Assembly (NCBI RefSeq): GCF_949987515.2
Contig: NC_082694.2
Span: 46,710,451 to 46,774,450, forward strand
DNA length: 64,000 bases
Reading direction: 5' to 3'
Source: Delphinus delphis
Lineage: Eukaryota > Chordata > Mammalia > Artiodactyla > Delphinidae
The notes under the pieces are model-generated. The model ran no database searches. It was not told where the DNA came from and saw only the letters and a list, made by a program, of their open reading frames with translations. Below, in pieces: positions 9,950 through 20,885 of this stretch. The translations under genes and the position numbers were made by a program. Every line of letters begins with the position of its first letter. Position 1 is the stretch's first letter.

Positions 9950-12231
9950 CAGTAGGCCCCCTACATACGAATCTTCAAGTTGTGAACTTTCAAAGAGGCA
10001 AACGTGTGTTTGCATGTCCAGTCATGTAAACTAGTTCACGTGTCTAGCATACATTGTCACGTGAGTGCATCCTCTACAAGTGGTTGTGCTTTTGTATATT
10101 TTACTGTACAGTACTGTATAGAGTACAGTAGTACAGTATCTTTATTTCAAGCCCAGGATGTCTGGAAGCAAGCATAAAAGCAGCAGTGATGTAGCTGGTA
10201 CTGCTAAGAAGCACCAAGTGATAACAGTGGAGACAAAAGTGAAAATAATTGAGAGAGAGGAGTAAGGCAAAAAGATGGTAGACATCACTCGTTCTTATAA
10301 CAAGAATCATTCAACTATAGGCACGATTCTAAAGAACAAGGACAAGATCATGGAAGACGTGAAGTCTGCTGTGCCAATGATGCTGACAATAACACTGAAG
10401 AAGAGTGGAAAAGTGATGGAGGAGATGGAGAAACTTCTCAGTGTGTGGATGCAGGATCAGCATCATCAGCATTGAGTCCCACTCAGCTTAATGCTGATTC
10501 AAGAGAAAGCTAAAAACCTTTATGAAGACTTGAAGAAGAAACACAGTGAAGAATCAGAGGGCACAACTTTTAATGCCAGCTGTGGCTCGTTTCATTGGTT
10601 CAAGGCTAGAGCCAACCTTCACAACATAAAAGTAAGTGGCGAGGCAGTGAGTGCTGCCCGGGAATTTCCTGAAACGTTTTGAGAAATTGATGAAGGTGCC
10701 TGTTTACCTGAGCAGGTTTTTAATGTGGATGAGACAGGACTGTACTGGCAGAGGATGCCAGACTGAAGTTACATCAGTAAGGAGGAAAAGTTGATGCCAG
10801 ACTATAAAGCAGTAAAGGATAGGCTAACTCTGTTGTTTGGTGGCAATGCTTCTGGTGATATGAAGCTGAAGCCTCTCTTAGTTTATCATTCAGAGAACCC
10901 AAGAGCCCTTAAAAACACAGCCAAGGGCTCTCTTCCTGTTGTGTGGAAGAGTAACCCCAAAGCCTGGGTTACACAGGCCATTTTCCAGGACTGGTTTTTC
11001 CACCACTTTATCCCAGAGGTAAAGAAATGTTGCTTGGAGAAGGATGTCCCATTCATCATTCTTTTACTGCTTGACAGTGCTCCGGACCACCCCCCATTCA
11101 TGGACGACTTTCATCCCAATGTCAAAGTAGTGCATCTGCCACCAATTACTATGTCACTCATCCAACCTACGGACCAGAGAGTTATAGAGACTTTCAAGAA
11201 ATATTATTTATCTCATATTTTTTGTCAGGAAATAAAGGCAAGTGATGAATCAGGAACAACCTTGCAACAATTTTGGAAGGACTATAACATCTACAAGGCC
11301 ATGACTTTGCTTGGTGTGAGGTTATAGCTTTCACCATGAATGGAATTTGGAAGAACCTTTGCCTGAAGTTTGTTCATGATTTTCGTGGATTTGAGAAGGT
11401 GGATGAGGAGCCTAAAGAGGTCTTCAGCAACTTAGTCACCCTCAGTGAGAAGCTGGAGCTAGATCTGCAAGAGGACGACTTCATTGAACTCCTTGCTATG
11501 CAACACAAGGAGCTTCCAAATGAAGACCTGATGGAATTGGAGGCCCAGAGAAAGGACAAAGAGAGACAAGAGGAAGAAGAAGTAACTGAAGAGATTCATG
11601 ATGCAGGAAATGGCAAGGGGATTTTCTTTATTTGAGGAGGCACTGTTAGTTTTTGAGGCACAGGACATGAACATAGAATGGGACACAAAGGTTGCAGCAG
11701 CCATTCAGAATGCAATCCAGTGCTACCATGTCATCTATGATGAGAAAAAAAGAGCTACTACCCAGACATCACTGGATCGTTTTTTCAAGAGGGTAGATAG
11801 AATTGAATCCAGCAAGGAATGAGAACTTTCGCCATCAATGTCAGGCATGAGTGAAATTGCAGCTTGCCCTGTCTCCTATTGCTGAGGATCCTTCAGCTCT
11901 ACTATCTCCCACCTCCTCTCTCTCCTCCAGTAACACGTCTTGCCTGTTCACTTTATCCCAGTGCCTGTATGCCAGTTGTTGTACAGTACTACTGTACATT
12001 TCAAGGTACTGTACTGTAAGATTAAAATTGTTCTCTTTATTTTTTGTGTTCACTTGTTTTTTATGTATTATTTGTGCAAAAAGTATTATAAACCTATTAC
12101 AGTACAGTACAGTACTATATAGCTGATTGTGTTAGTTGGGTACCTAGGCTAACTTTGTTGCACTTATGATCACATTGGTCTTACAACCACACTCTTGGAA
12201 TGAAACTCATTCGTGTGTAGGGGACTTACAG
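9950..12231 (+). mobile_element. Tigger (pogo/Tc1-mariner) DNA transposon
   Basis: A 2,282-bp element bounded by TA dinucleotides (9948-9949 and 12232-12233), the TA duplication of the Tc1/mariner superfamily. The left end CAGTAGGCCCCCTACATACG and the inverted right end CTGTAAGTCCCCTACACACG form imperfect terminal inverted repeats of about 23 bp. The interrupted L1 joins up cleanly across it (...aaatgta/ttctgatcg...). Subterminal GTACAGTA-rich clusters occur at both ends. It encodes a broken Tigger transposase. The terminal sequence is not one that I can tie with certainty to a named Tigger subfamily. Confidence 0.93.
10158..11822 (+). pseudogene. Tigger transposase remnant
   Basis: This is a pogo-type transposase related to the TIGD1/Tigger family: helix-turn-helix and CENP-B-like DNA-binding parts at the N-terminus, then a DDE/DDD catalytic core. 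The start chosen is ATG 10158 (M-S-G-S-K-H-K). Frame 10158-11327 has stops near 10260, 10473, 10680 and 10762. The frame shifts near 11320-11336 and again near 11600-11635. The core is well kept: Asp in F-N-V-D-E-T-G (10728-10730), Asp in L-L-L-L-D-S-A-P (11073-11075) and Asp in I-Q-P-T-D-Q (11172-11174). The last two are 33 residues apart, as in pogo elements. An acidic C-terminal part ends at 11822 in D-R-F-F-K-R-V, like the family's usual ending. It is not a domesticated gene, since terminal repeats and TA duplications surround it and the frame is broken. Confidence 0.9.
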
Positions 12232-13069
12232 TATTCTGATCGTTGGGGGTGGATTGTTCTCTATATATCTATTAAGTCTATCATGTCTAATGTGCCATGA
12301 GGCCAATTTTTTTAAACTGATTTTCTGTTTGGATGATTTATCCACTGATTTAAGCATGGTGTTAAAATCCCTTACGAGTTTTATATCCTGTCCATATCTC
12401 CCTTTATGTCTGTTAATATTTGCTTTATGTATGTACGTGCTCCTATGTTGGGTGCGTAGATATTTACAAGTGTTACATCCTCTTGCTGGATCGATCCCTT
12501 TATTTCTATGTGATGTTCTTCTTTGTCTCTTGTTAGTCTTTTTTAAAAGTTTATTTTGTCTATTATTACCCCAGCTTTTTAAAAATTTCCATTTTCATGG
12601 GATATCTTTTTCTATCACTTCATTTTACCCTGTGTTTTTCTTTAGATCTGTGGTGAGTCTCATGTATGCAGGATATATATGGGTCTTTTTTTTTTTTAAT
12701 GCACTCGCTGCCCTATGTCTTTTGATTGAAATATTTAGTCCATTTATACTTAAGGTGATTATTGATAGGTAGGTAGTTATCACAGTTTTGTTAATTGTTT
12801 TTTGGATGGTTTTGTAGTTCTCTGTTCCTTTCTTCACTTGTTCTCTTCCACTGTGATTTGATGATTTTCTTTAGTGTATGTTTGTATTCCTTTCTCTTTA
12901 TTTTTGTGTATCTGTTAATAGGTTTTTGTTTTGTGGTTACCATGAGGTTCATATAAAACAACATATTTATATAGTAGTCTATTTTAAGCTAATGGTTCCT
13001 TAAGTTGGAGTGCATTCTAAAAGCAGTACATTTTTACTCTCCTTACTACCTTTTATGTTTTTGACATTA

Positions 13070-13195
13070 TATTTTTAATTCAAATTTAAGTATAGTTGAT
13101 GTACAATATTATATAAGTTACAGGTGTACAACAGTGAATGACAATTTTTAAAGGTTATACTCCATTTATAGTTATTATAAAATACTGACTATATT
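13070..13195 (-). mobile_element. short L1 3'-end fragment nested in L1 A
   Basis: 'aagtatagttgatgtacaat' ... 'acaggtgtacaacagtgaat' is the antisense of an L1 3' terminus of the artiodactyl type. It interrupts the inter-ORF spacer of L1 A. A similar 'ttgacat..attttat' block lies on both sides (near 13058-13070 and 13199-13213), a likely imperfect target duplication. L1 at 63340-63390 shows the uninterrupted arrangement. Confidence 0.7.
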
Positions 13196-13394
13196 CCCTT
13201 GACATATTTTATATTTATTATTTTGTGTATTGCTTAACTATTTTAGATACAAATACATGTATAAAAGTCTTTCAACCTGCATACTTGATTTATAGGTAGT
13301 TGATACACTACCTTTACTATATGTTTGCCTTTATCAGTGAGATTTTTCTCTTTCATAATTTTCTTGTTTCTAGATATGGTCTTTTTTTTCCCTT

Positions 13395-14290
13395 TTAATA
13401 AGTCCCTTTAACATTTCTTATAAGGCTGGGTTAGTGGTGCTGAACTCCTTTAGCTTTTGCTTCTCTAGGAAACTCTATCTCTCCTTCAATCCTGAATTGT
13501 AATCTTGCCAGGTACAGTATTCTTGGTTGTAAATTTTTCCTTTCAGTAGTTTGAATATATTGTGCCAGTCCCTTCTGGCCTGTAAAGTTTCTGCTGAAAA
13601 ATCAGCTGAGAGTCTTAGGGAGGTTCCCCTTTACATGACTATTTGATTTTCTCTTGCTGCTTTTAAGATTCTCTCTTTAACTTTTGACATTTTAATTATA
13701 ATGTGTCTATCTCTTTGAGTTCATCTTGTTTGGGACTTTGTGCTTGTTGGACTTAGCTGTCTGTTTCTTTTGCCAGGTTAGGGAAGTTTTCAGCCATTAT
13801 TTCTTTAAAGAGTTTTCGGTCCCTTTCTCTCTCTCTCTTCTCCTCCTGGGACCTATATGATGCATATGTTAGAATTCTTGAGGATGTCCCAGAGGTCCCT
13901 TAAACTATTCTCATTAAAGTTTTTTTTTTCCTTTTTTCTCTTCTGATCATGTGATTTCCACCACCCTGTCTTCCAGATTACTGATCTGTTCTGCATCCTT
14001 TAATCTGCTCTTGATTCCCTCTAGCTGACTTTTCATTTCAGTTATTCAGTTCTGATTGGTTATTTTTTAAAATATTTTCTGTTTGTTGATGTTCTCACTG
14101 AGTTCATTCTTCTCCTAAATTCAGTGAGTATCTTGATGACTATTACTTTGAATTCTTTGTCTGGTAAATATCTTATTTCCATTTTGTTAACTTCTTTTTC
14201 TGAGGATTTTTCTTATTTCATTTGGGAAGTATTCCTTTGCATTCTCATTTTGCCTAATTTTCTGTTTTTGTTTATATGTATTAGGTGTAT
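13395..14290 (-). pseudogene. L1 A ORF1 remnant
   Basis: Antisense reading gives the L1 ORF1p C-terminal blocks (for example the end around 13400-13440, corresponding to F-S-T-T-N-P-A-L-Q...L-K-G-L). A region rich in coiled-coil-type codons lies towards 14250. ORF1p is the RNA-binding trimer that packages L1 RNA. No frame longer than about 60 codons survives. Confidence 0.65.
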
Positions 14291-14299
14291 CATCTACAC

Positions 14300-15365
14300 C
14301 TCCCATTCCTGAAGGAGTAGCGTTATGTAGACAGCGTCGAATGGTGCCCAGTGAAAAAACTCCCCCTCATCACTAGAGCCAGGTACTCCAAGGGTATCCC
14401 CTGTGTGGGCTGTGTGTACCTTCCTGTTGTGGTTGGGCCATGATTACTGCAGATGCCCTGGTGAGTGAGTGTGGCCCCCAGCTCAACTGGCTCTGAGGCA
14501 TGGCCACAATTATTGTGTGTATGTTGCTGTGCTGGTCCCCCAGATCAAGAGCCACTTCAGAGGAACACCAGTGCTGGCTTGGGCCACCTCTTGGGGTAGG
14601 GTGGGAGCTGCTTTGAAGGGGCCAGCTATGGTGCGTAGGTTGGGCACGGGCAGGGCTGGTCCTCAGGGGAACACTGGGGTGGGACTCACTGTGTTTGCTA
14701 GGTTGATGGAGAGTGATATCAGTGGTGCCCACTAGAAATGGGCCAGCTAAGTGGAAGGATAGTAAGAAAAATGTCACCTGCCAGTGCTTCCCTCCCTGGA
14801 GAAAGTTCTGCTAGATCCCTGCACCTCTAGCACAAGCCATAACTTAGTCAATGAATCTCCTTTTCATATGACACAGATACTTTTCAAGCTACTGCCTCTG
14901 CCCTAGGACTTGGAGTGAGTGTGTTTGTGTATGAGCCCTTCAAGAGCGAAGTCTCAGTTTCCCATAGTCCTCTGGCTCTCCCAGATATAAACCCCACTTG
15001 TTTTCAAAGTCACACATTATGGGAGCTAACCTTCTTGGTGTAGATCCCCTGGGCTGGGGAGCTCTATGTGGGGATTGGAATTGGATACTTCAGTCCTGAG
15101 GAGGGACATCCACAGTTGTTATATCCCTCCCACTTGTGGGTCACTGTACCAGGAAGGTGTGCTCTGACTAGACCACATTTCTTCCCCTCCTACCTGTCTC
15201 AATGTGGCCTTTTCTTTATATCCTTAGTTGTAGAAAAATCTTTTCTGCTAGTCTTCAGGTCATTTTCAGAAATAGTTGTTCTATATGTAGTTGTAGTTTT
15301 GGTGTGTCTTGGGATGGAGGTGTACTCAGGATCTTCCTACTCTACCATCTTGATCTGGCCCCTAC
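14300..15365 (-). other. L1 A 5' UTR
   Basis: This is markedly more GC-rich than its surroundings. In antisense it ends with 'ctactctaccatcttgatct' just before 15365, the usual start of a mammalian L1 5' UTR (antisense 'gccatcttg'). The 5' UTR carries the internal pol II promoter in active L1s. The 134-codon minus and 88-codon plus frames here are chance frames in this UTR. Confidence 0.75.
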
Positions 15366-16076
15366 TTGATTTTTTAATGATGCCTTGGCATACAAAAAAC
15401 TTCCATCTTTATATCTTCACTTTATTAGTTAATGATTTTGTTATCATTGCTTGTATTGCATTTTTTTAACCATCTTTATTGGAGTACAATTGCTTTACAA
15501 TGTTGTGTTAGTTGCTGTTGTATAACAAAGTGAATCAGCTATATGTATACATATATTCCTATATCCCCTCTCTCCTACATCTCCTTCCCACTCTCCCTAT
15601 CCCACCCCTCTAGGAGGTCACAAAGCACCAAGCTGATCCTCCTGTGCTATGCGGCTGCTTCCCACTAGCTATCTATTTTACATTTGGTAGTGTATATATG
15701 TCAGTGTAAATCTCTCATTTCATCCCATCTTACACTTCCCCTCCCCGTGTTCTCAAGTCCATTCTCTACATCTGCATCTTTATTCCTGTCCTGACCCTAG
15801 GTTCATCAGAAAGGTTTTTTTTTAATTTTAGATTCCATATATATGTGTTAGCATTCAATATTTGTTCTCTTTCTGACTTACTTCACTCTGTATGACAGTC
15901 TCTAGGTCCATCCATCTCACTACAAATAACTCAATTTCGTTTCTTTTTATTATTAATATTCCATTGTATATATGTGCCACATCTTTTTTATCCATTCATC
16001 TGTTGATGGACACTTAGGTTGCCTCCATGTCCTGGCTATTGTAAATAGAGCTGCAATGAACATTGTGGTACGTGAC

Positions 16077-16281
16077 TTTTTTTTTTTTTCCGGTTCACGG
16101 GCCTCTCACTGTTGTGGCCTCTCCCATTGCAGAGCACAGGTTCCGGACACGCAGGCCCAGCAGCCATGGCTCACGGGCCCAGCCGCTCCACAGCATGTGG
16201 GATCCTCCCGGACTGGGGCACGAACCCGTGTCCCCTGCATCAGCAGGCGGACTGTCAACCACTGCGCCACCAGGGAAGCCC
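16077..16281 (-). mobile_element. CHR-type SINE, first of a pair
   Basis: A minus-strand SINE with a T-run tail at 16077-16089, then body to AAGCCC at 16281. It is flanked by CGTGACTTTT (16071-16080 and 16282-16291). It shares its target with the next SINE. The body has diverged in places (for example 'ccggttcacggg' at the tail junction). Confidence 0.93.
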
Positions 16282-16287
16282 CGTGAC

Positions 16288-16508
16288 TTTTTTTTTTTTT
16301 TTCTTTTTTTTTTTGCGGTATGTGGGCCTCTCACTGTTGTGGCCTCTCCCGTTGCGGAGCACAGGCTCCGGGCACGCAGGCTCAGCAGCCATGGCTCACG
16401 GGCCCAGCTGCTCCGCGGCATGTGGGATCTTCCTGGACCGGGGCACGAACCCGCGTCCCCTGCATCGGCAGGCAGACTCTCAACCACTGCGCCACCAGGG
16501 AAGCCCCC
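16288..16508 (-). mobile_element. CHR-type SINE, second of a pair
   Basis: A minus-strand SINE directly following the first, separated only by the duplicated target CGTGAC. It is followed by CATGACTTTT at 16509-16518, the third copy of the target. The tail is T14-C-T11. It has higher CpG retention than its neighbour ('gttgcggagcacaggctccg'), suggesting that it is the younger of the two. Confidence 0.93.
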
Positions 16509-17975
16509 CATGACTTTTTTTGAGCTATGGTTTTCTCAGGGTATATGCCCAGTAGTGGGATTGCTGGGTCATATGATAGTTCTATTTTTAGTTTCTTATG
16601 GAACCTCTATACTGTTCTCCATAGTGGCTGTATCAATTTACTTTCCCACCAACAGTACAAGAGGTTTCCCTTTTTTTCACACCCTCTCCAGCATTTATTG
16701 TTTGTAGATTTTTTGATGATAGCCATTCTGACCGGTGTGAGATGATATCTCATTGCAGTTTTGATTTACATTTCTCTAATGATTAGTGATATTGAGCATC
16801 CTTTCATGTGTTTGTTGGCAATCTGTATATCTTCTTTGGAGAAATGTCTATTTAGGTCTTCTGCCCATTTTTGGATTGGGTTGTTTGTTCTTTTGATATT
16901 GAGCTGCATGAGTTGCTTGTATGTTTTGGAGATTAATCCTTTGTCAGTTGCTTCATTTGCAAATATTTTCTCCCATTCTGAGGGTTTCCTTTTTGTCTTG
17001 TTTATGGTTTCCTTTGCTGTGCAAAAGCTTTTAAGTTTCATTAGGTCCCATTTGTTTATTTTTGTTTTTATTTCCATTTCTCTAGGACGTGGGTCAAAAA
17101 GGATCTTGCTGTGATTTAGGTCATAGAGTGTTCTGTCTGTGTTTTCCTTTAAGAGTTTGATGGTGTCTGGCCTTACATTTAGGTCTTTAATCCATTTTGA
17201 GTTTATTTTTGTGTTTCTGTTAGGGAGTGTTCTAATTTCATTCTTTTACATGTAGCTGTCCAGTTTTCCCAGCACCACTTATTGAATAGGCTGTCTTACC
17301 TCCATTGTATATTCTTGCCTACTTTATCAAAAATAAGGTGACCATATGTGCGTGGGTTTATCTCTGAGCTTTCTATCCTGTTCCACTGATGTATATTTCT
17401 CTTTTTGTGCCAGTACCATACTGTCTTGATTACTGTATCTTTGTAGTATAGTCTGAAGTCAGGGAACCTGATACCTCCAGCTCTGTTTTTCTTTCTCAAG
17501 ATTGCTTTGGCTGTCAGGGTCTTTTGTGTTTCCATACAAATTGTGAAATTTTTTTTCTAGTTCTGTTAAAAATGCCATTGGTAATTTGATAGGGATTGCA
17601 TTGAATCTGTAGATTGCTTTAGGTAGTATAGTCATTTTCACAATGTTGATTCTTCCAATCCAAGAACATGGTATTATCTCTCCGTCTGTTTGTAACATCT
17701 TTAATTTCCTTCATCAGTGTCTTATAGTTTTCTGCATACAGGTCTTTTGTCTCCTTAGGTAGGTTTATTCCTAGGTATTTTATTCTTTCTGTTGCAATGG
17801 TAAAGGTGTTTCCTTAATTTGTCTTTCAGATTTTTCATCATTAGTGTATAAGTATGCAAGGAATTTCTGGCATTAATGTTTCCTGCTACTTTGCCAAATT
17901 CATTGATTAGCTCTGGTAGTTTTCTGGTAGCGTCTTTAGAATTCTCTATGTATAGAATCATGTTGTATTGCATTT

Positions 17976-19149
17976 GGTTGAGAAAGTCATTTTCACATTA
18001 TATTGTTGGAATTTCCCATTAAAATATATTTTAGTTAAAATATATTTTAATACCTGATATTAAATGTTGATCCAACTTTATATTTTTTTCACAATAGCCA
18101 CATAACCAGACCAAGTACATTTGTATCTTCCAACCCAGTTGTATTCATGGGGTGTGCCTTTTATTTTAGTACATAAAAAAAATTAAGAGCAAAAATCTAA
18201 AAACAGATGTATAAAAAATAAAATCATTTTCTTCTACCTCTACCTTTCCATAAGTAATTCTTATTTTAATTCATGTTTAATTCTAATATGGCTGCTCATC
18301 TTATTTTATATGCTTGCATCATTAAATAAACCCTACATAGATTTTATTTCTTCCTAAGTATTGGCAAAGTTTCTTTTTTCTCTACTTTATTTCTTCGTGG
18401 CCAGTTTTGCCAATTATAATATAGATTGGTTGTGGATGGATGTGTCTAAAAGATATTTATATCTGAGCACAGCTAATTCTAGTCACAGATCTAGTGTCCA
18501 AATAATCAGCATATATCCTGTCCCCTGCCTTTCTTCACCTGTTTCAGATTTTGTTTCAGGAAGCAAAAATACAGCCCCTTTTCTTCTGCAGTGACAATCC
18601 AAGTGAGATAACAGAGGGTTCAATTAGCTGAGCTAATGGAGCAGCTCCCCCAGTTAAACAGTGAGAAGGGTTTTGAAGCCTTCATGTTTCCTGTTCAATT
18701 TCACTCTCTCTGATAAGATTTTTAACTTCCTTCCGAATCTTCTTTATTTAAAGGTATTCTTCCCATACCTTATTGGTAAGGCGATACTCCAGCTAAATCC
18801 CAAAGATGTCAGTCTTACTGGGCACATGGAGCAACATTTAAGTCTTATACTCAGTACATTTCTCCAGCCCATCTTACCTCTTCCATCTTTGAATTCATTC
18901 AAATTTAGGGGAGAGCTGCCAGCTGTGGGAGAAATCCTTGCCAGAGTCCTTCCCATAGTTTGCTCCAGATCTACTGTCTTCCTGGAGAGAAAACTTTCAA
19001 ATGTCTGAGAGAAGGAAGTTGAATTTCAATTTCCCTGCAATATACAGTGTTGACAGCAAGTGTGGTAATTAAAAGAAAATAAGGAATGCAGACACAGCAG
19101 TGGGACTAGTGGTAAGAATTCATTCCTTTAACTCTGTCAATGCTGGAGG
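17976..19149. other. no recognisable gene
   Basis: This is the pre-insertion host sequence around L1 B continuing rightwards. The frame at 18661-19008 (115 codons) and its shadow on minus show no domain, splice context or codon bias that I can use. I read them as chance. Nothing else was seen. Confidence 0.5.
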
Positions 19150-19385
19150 AAGCTGTGATGAACTGATGTGTCTGGCAAATGGGAGAACACTGGACTTGCA
19201 TTCAGAAGATTTCAGTCTGAGAACAGGCTCTAACAGTAACTGTGAAGGTTGACACTCCCTTCATCCTTCAGCTTGTTTCCTTATCTTTATTCCATCTAGT
19301 TACTTGAGCGATGATTTTGAATGTGTTTTATAAACCCAAAGTGTTGTACAAAATAAAATAAAATGCTATTATTGTTATTCCTAAT
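19150..19385 (+). repeat. MIR-type SINE
   Basis: 'aacactggacttgcattcag' ... 'cagcttgtttccttatcttt' ... 'aaagtgttgtacaaaataaa' follows the MIR layout (tRNA-related head, core, 'cctcagtttcctcatc' block, AT-rich end). It is heavily diverged, as expected for a mammal-wide repeat. Confidence 0.65.
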
Positions 19386-20885
19386 ATATAAACAATGAGG
19401 GAAGGAGGGAATTGTACTTATAAACCTTTTCTAGGAAGACTTGTAGAGTAAGACTATGAGGTGTAAGACAGAAAAAAAAAAATTACAGATGGTCAGTCCT
19501 CGTACAGGTTGCATAAGTCCCCAGGCACATCCTTCAGAATCTGGTCAGAACATTTACATTTTATTTACTTTGCTTGAAATAGACAAAATAAGAAGATGTT
19601 ATTTTTTTTTTACTGAGTAGGTAAATCCTAAAACCCAAGTCTCTAAAAATAGGTTCACGTATCTATCCATCTTCCCATCCATCTATCTATCCACTTATTC
19701 ATACATACGATTAATATGCATTCTGTGCTGATTCTGTGTAATGTACTATGTTAAACTGTGTGATTGCAAAGATGAAAAAGACAAGGTTTCTGCCTTTGAA
19801 GGTTCTCCAAGTTTTAAAGAGGATATGCATATAGCAAGTACAGATGTGGGTATTCTTTTTTAAAATAAAATCTTAAAAGAAGGCCAGATAAATAAAATTA
19901 AAAGTGGTGTACAAAACCACTCTTAGGTACAAATTTGTTCTATATAATTCTATATAATTTTGAGGGGCTCCTGACTACTCTTGTTTCTTTCTATTTTCAG
20001 GCTATTTAATTTTACTCCAACATGGCTAGTATGTAATTCTTATTTTAAAACTTCCAGATCTATTTAAACTTTTCTTATAAAGTCAGTACCTGTATACTAG
20101 CTGAAGCAATTGTGTTTAAGCATCTTCTAGTAAGTCTAGCCATGTTACCAGAATCCAAAACAAGATTATTCAAATAAGACTAAAACAGAACCTTCCAAAC
20201 TACATGGGACCTAGACAGGCTAATTATTTAGTTTACATTTAATTGTTTTCTTTGTGAATAATTTCAACATTTATTTAAAGGGGTTAAAAGAAACTTGGGT
20301 TACGGCATATTTTGTTGTTGTTATTTTCTATTCTAGGGAAGGAAGTCAGTCATTTTATATTTCACTAGTTGATCATGTGTAGAGAGATCTGTGTTAAATG
20401 GCAACAAATTTTAGATTTACTGAAGTGATATTTTAGTCCTTTTTATAAGTTGGCTTGGTTGGCACCTACCCAGCTGTCTTCCCCTTAATCTGGCTTGAAA
20501 AAGAGCTATGCATATTCTTGTCTTTTATGGTTTACCTTTCATTAGAGGAGAAACACAACCCTGACAATTCTGTGTCAGGGTAGAATCAGATCTCAGTGTT
20601 ATCAGTTTTCTCCTCTGTCTTCCACTCACTCACCTTTAGGGAACTCTGATTAAGCAGCTATAAATGACTATGGGCTATACTTAAATTAGGCTTCTCTTTC
20701 TTTTTTCTTCCTCCGTTCTTTAAAATAAAGAGAACTTTTATCAGAGAATATTTAGAAACCACATAAAAAGTAAAAATCACCCAATAAACAAAAAATTACT
20801 CATATTTTATTGCCTTTCTACTTCCTATATAAATATATATGTAAAGGTAAGTGTATGTGTATATATTTAAAAATATGGCTTGTTA
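19386..20885. other. no recognisable gene
   Basis: AT-rich. It contains a degenerate CTAT/CCAT-rich tract near 19660-19700 ('ctatctatccacttattc') and homopolymer A and T runs at 19471-19482 and 19601-19611. No coding or repeat signal was recognised. Confidence 0.5.

Larger units (their letters stand above)
6880..12780 (-). pseudogene. L1 A ORF2 remnant (endonuclease-reverse transcriptase)
   Basis: ORF2p nicks DNA and reverse-transcribes L1 RNA at the nick. On the minus strand the endonuclease start is visible near 12700-12780 (I-T-L-S-I-N-G-L-N block). The reverse transcriptase lies in frames at 8217-8525 and 9043-9252, and the C-terminal region near 7340-7580. The catalytic box is F-A-D-N, with the second Asp lost. 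Many stops and shifts, the SINE at 7101-7318 and the Tigger at 9950-12231 break it. Confidence 0.85.
6136..15365 (-). mobile_element. L1 retrotransposon A, near full-length, with nested insertions
   Basis: Read on the minus strand, this holds a 5' UTR (about 15365-14300), ORF1 remnant (about 14290-13395), inter-ORF spacer, ORF2 remnant (about 12780-6880) and a 3' UTR ending near 6136. It is about 6.6 kb once inserts are removed, as expected for a complete L1. Inserts are a CHR SINE (7101-7318), a Tigger transposon (9950-12231) and a short L1 3' fragment (about 13070-13195). ORF2 is riddled with stops, and its reverse-transcriptase box reads F-A-D-N instead of F-A-D-D (8406-8417). It looks like an L1MA-type element of placental age. 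No target duplication was found. Confidence 0.9.
15464..17962 (-). mobile_element. L1 B, 5'-truncated, perfect target duplication
   Basis: This is an L1 in antisense with its 3' end at 15464 and truncation at 17962, at the reverse-transcriptase catalytic box. A perfect 13-bp duplication TTGTATTGCATTT flanks it (15451-15463 and 17963-17975). Frames at 16766-17077, 17296-17535 and 17459-17698 encode ORF2p thumb and C-terminal parts with shifts between them. Two CHR SINEs are nested at 16077-16508. It is almost identical in sequence to L1 C (20886-24960), including the same frame break. Confidence 0.95.

Noticed and set aside
10158..11822. A domesticated TIGD-type host gene
   Set aside because: Terminal repeats and TA duplications surround it, and the frame has at least four stops and two shifts.
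14373..14777. 134-codon minus frame in GC-rich DNA
   Set aside because: It lies in the L1 5' UTR and has no domain. The composition explains the open frame.
16063..16707. 214-codon plus frame and similar proline/serine-rich frames
   Set aside because: These read through CHR SINE bodies. The same peptide blocks recur at every SINE in the window.
18661..19008. 115-codon frame in non-repeat DNA as a possible exon
   Set aside because: There is no domain, no clear splice-site or codon-bias support, and the opposite strand is open as well. Transcript evidence would be needed.
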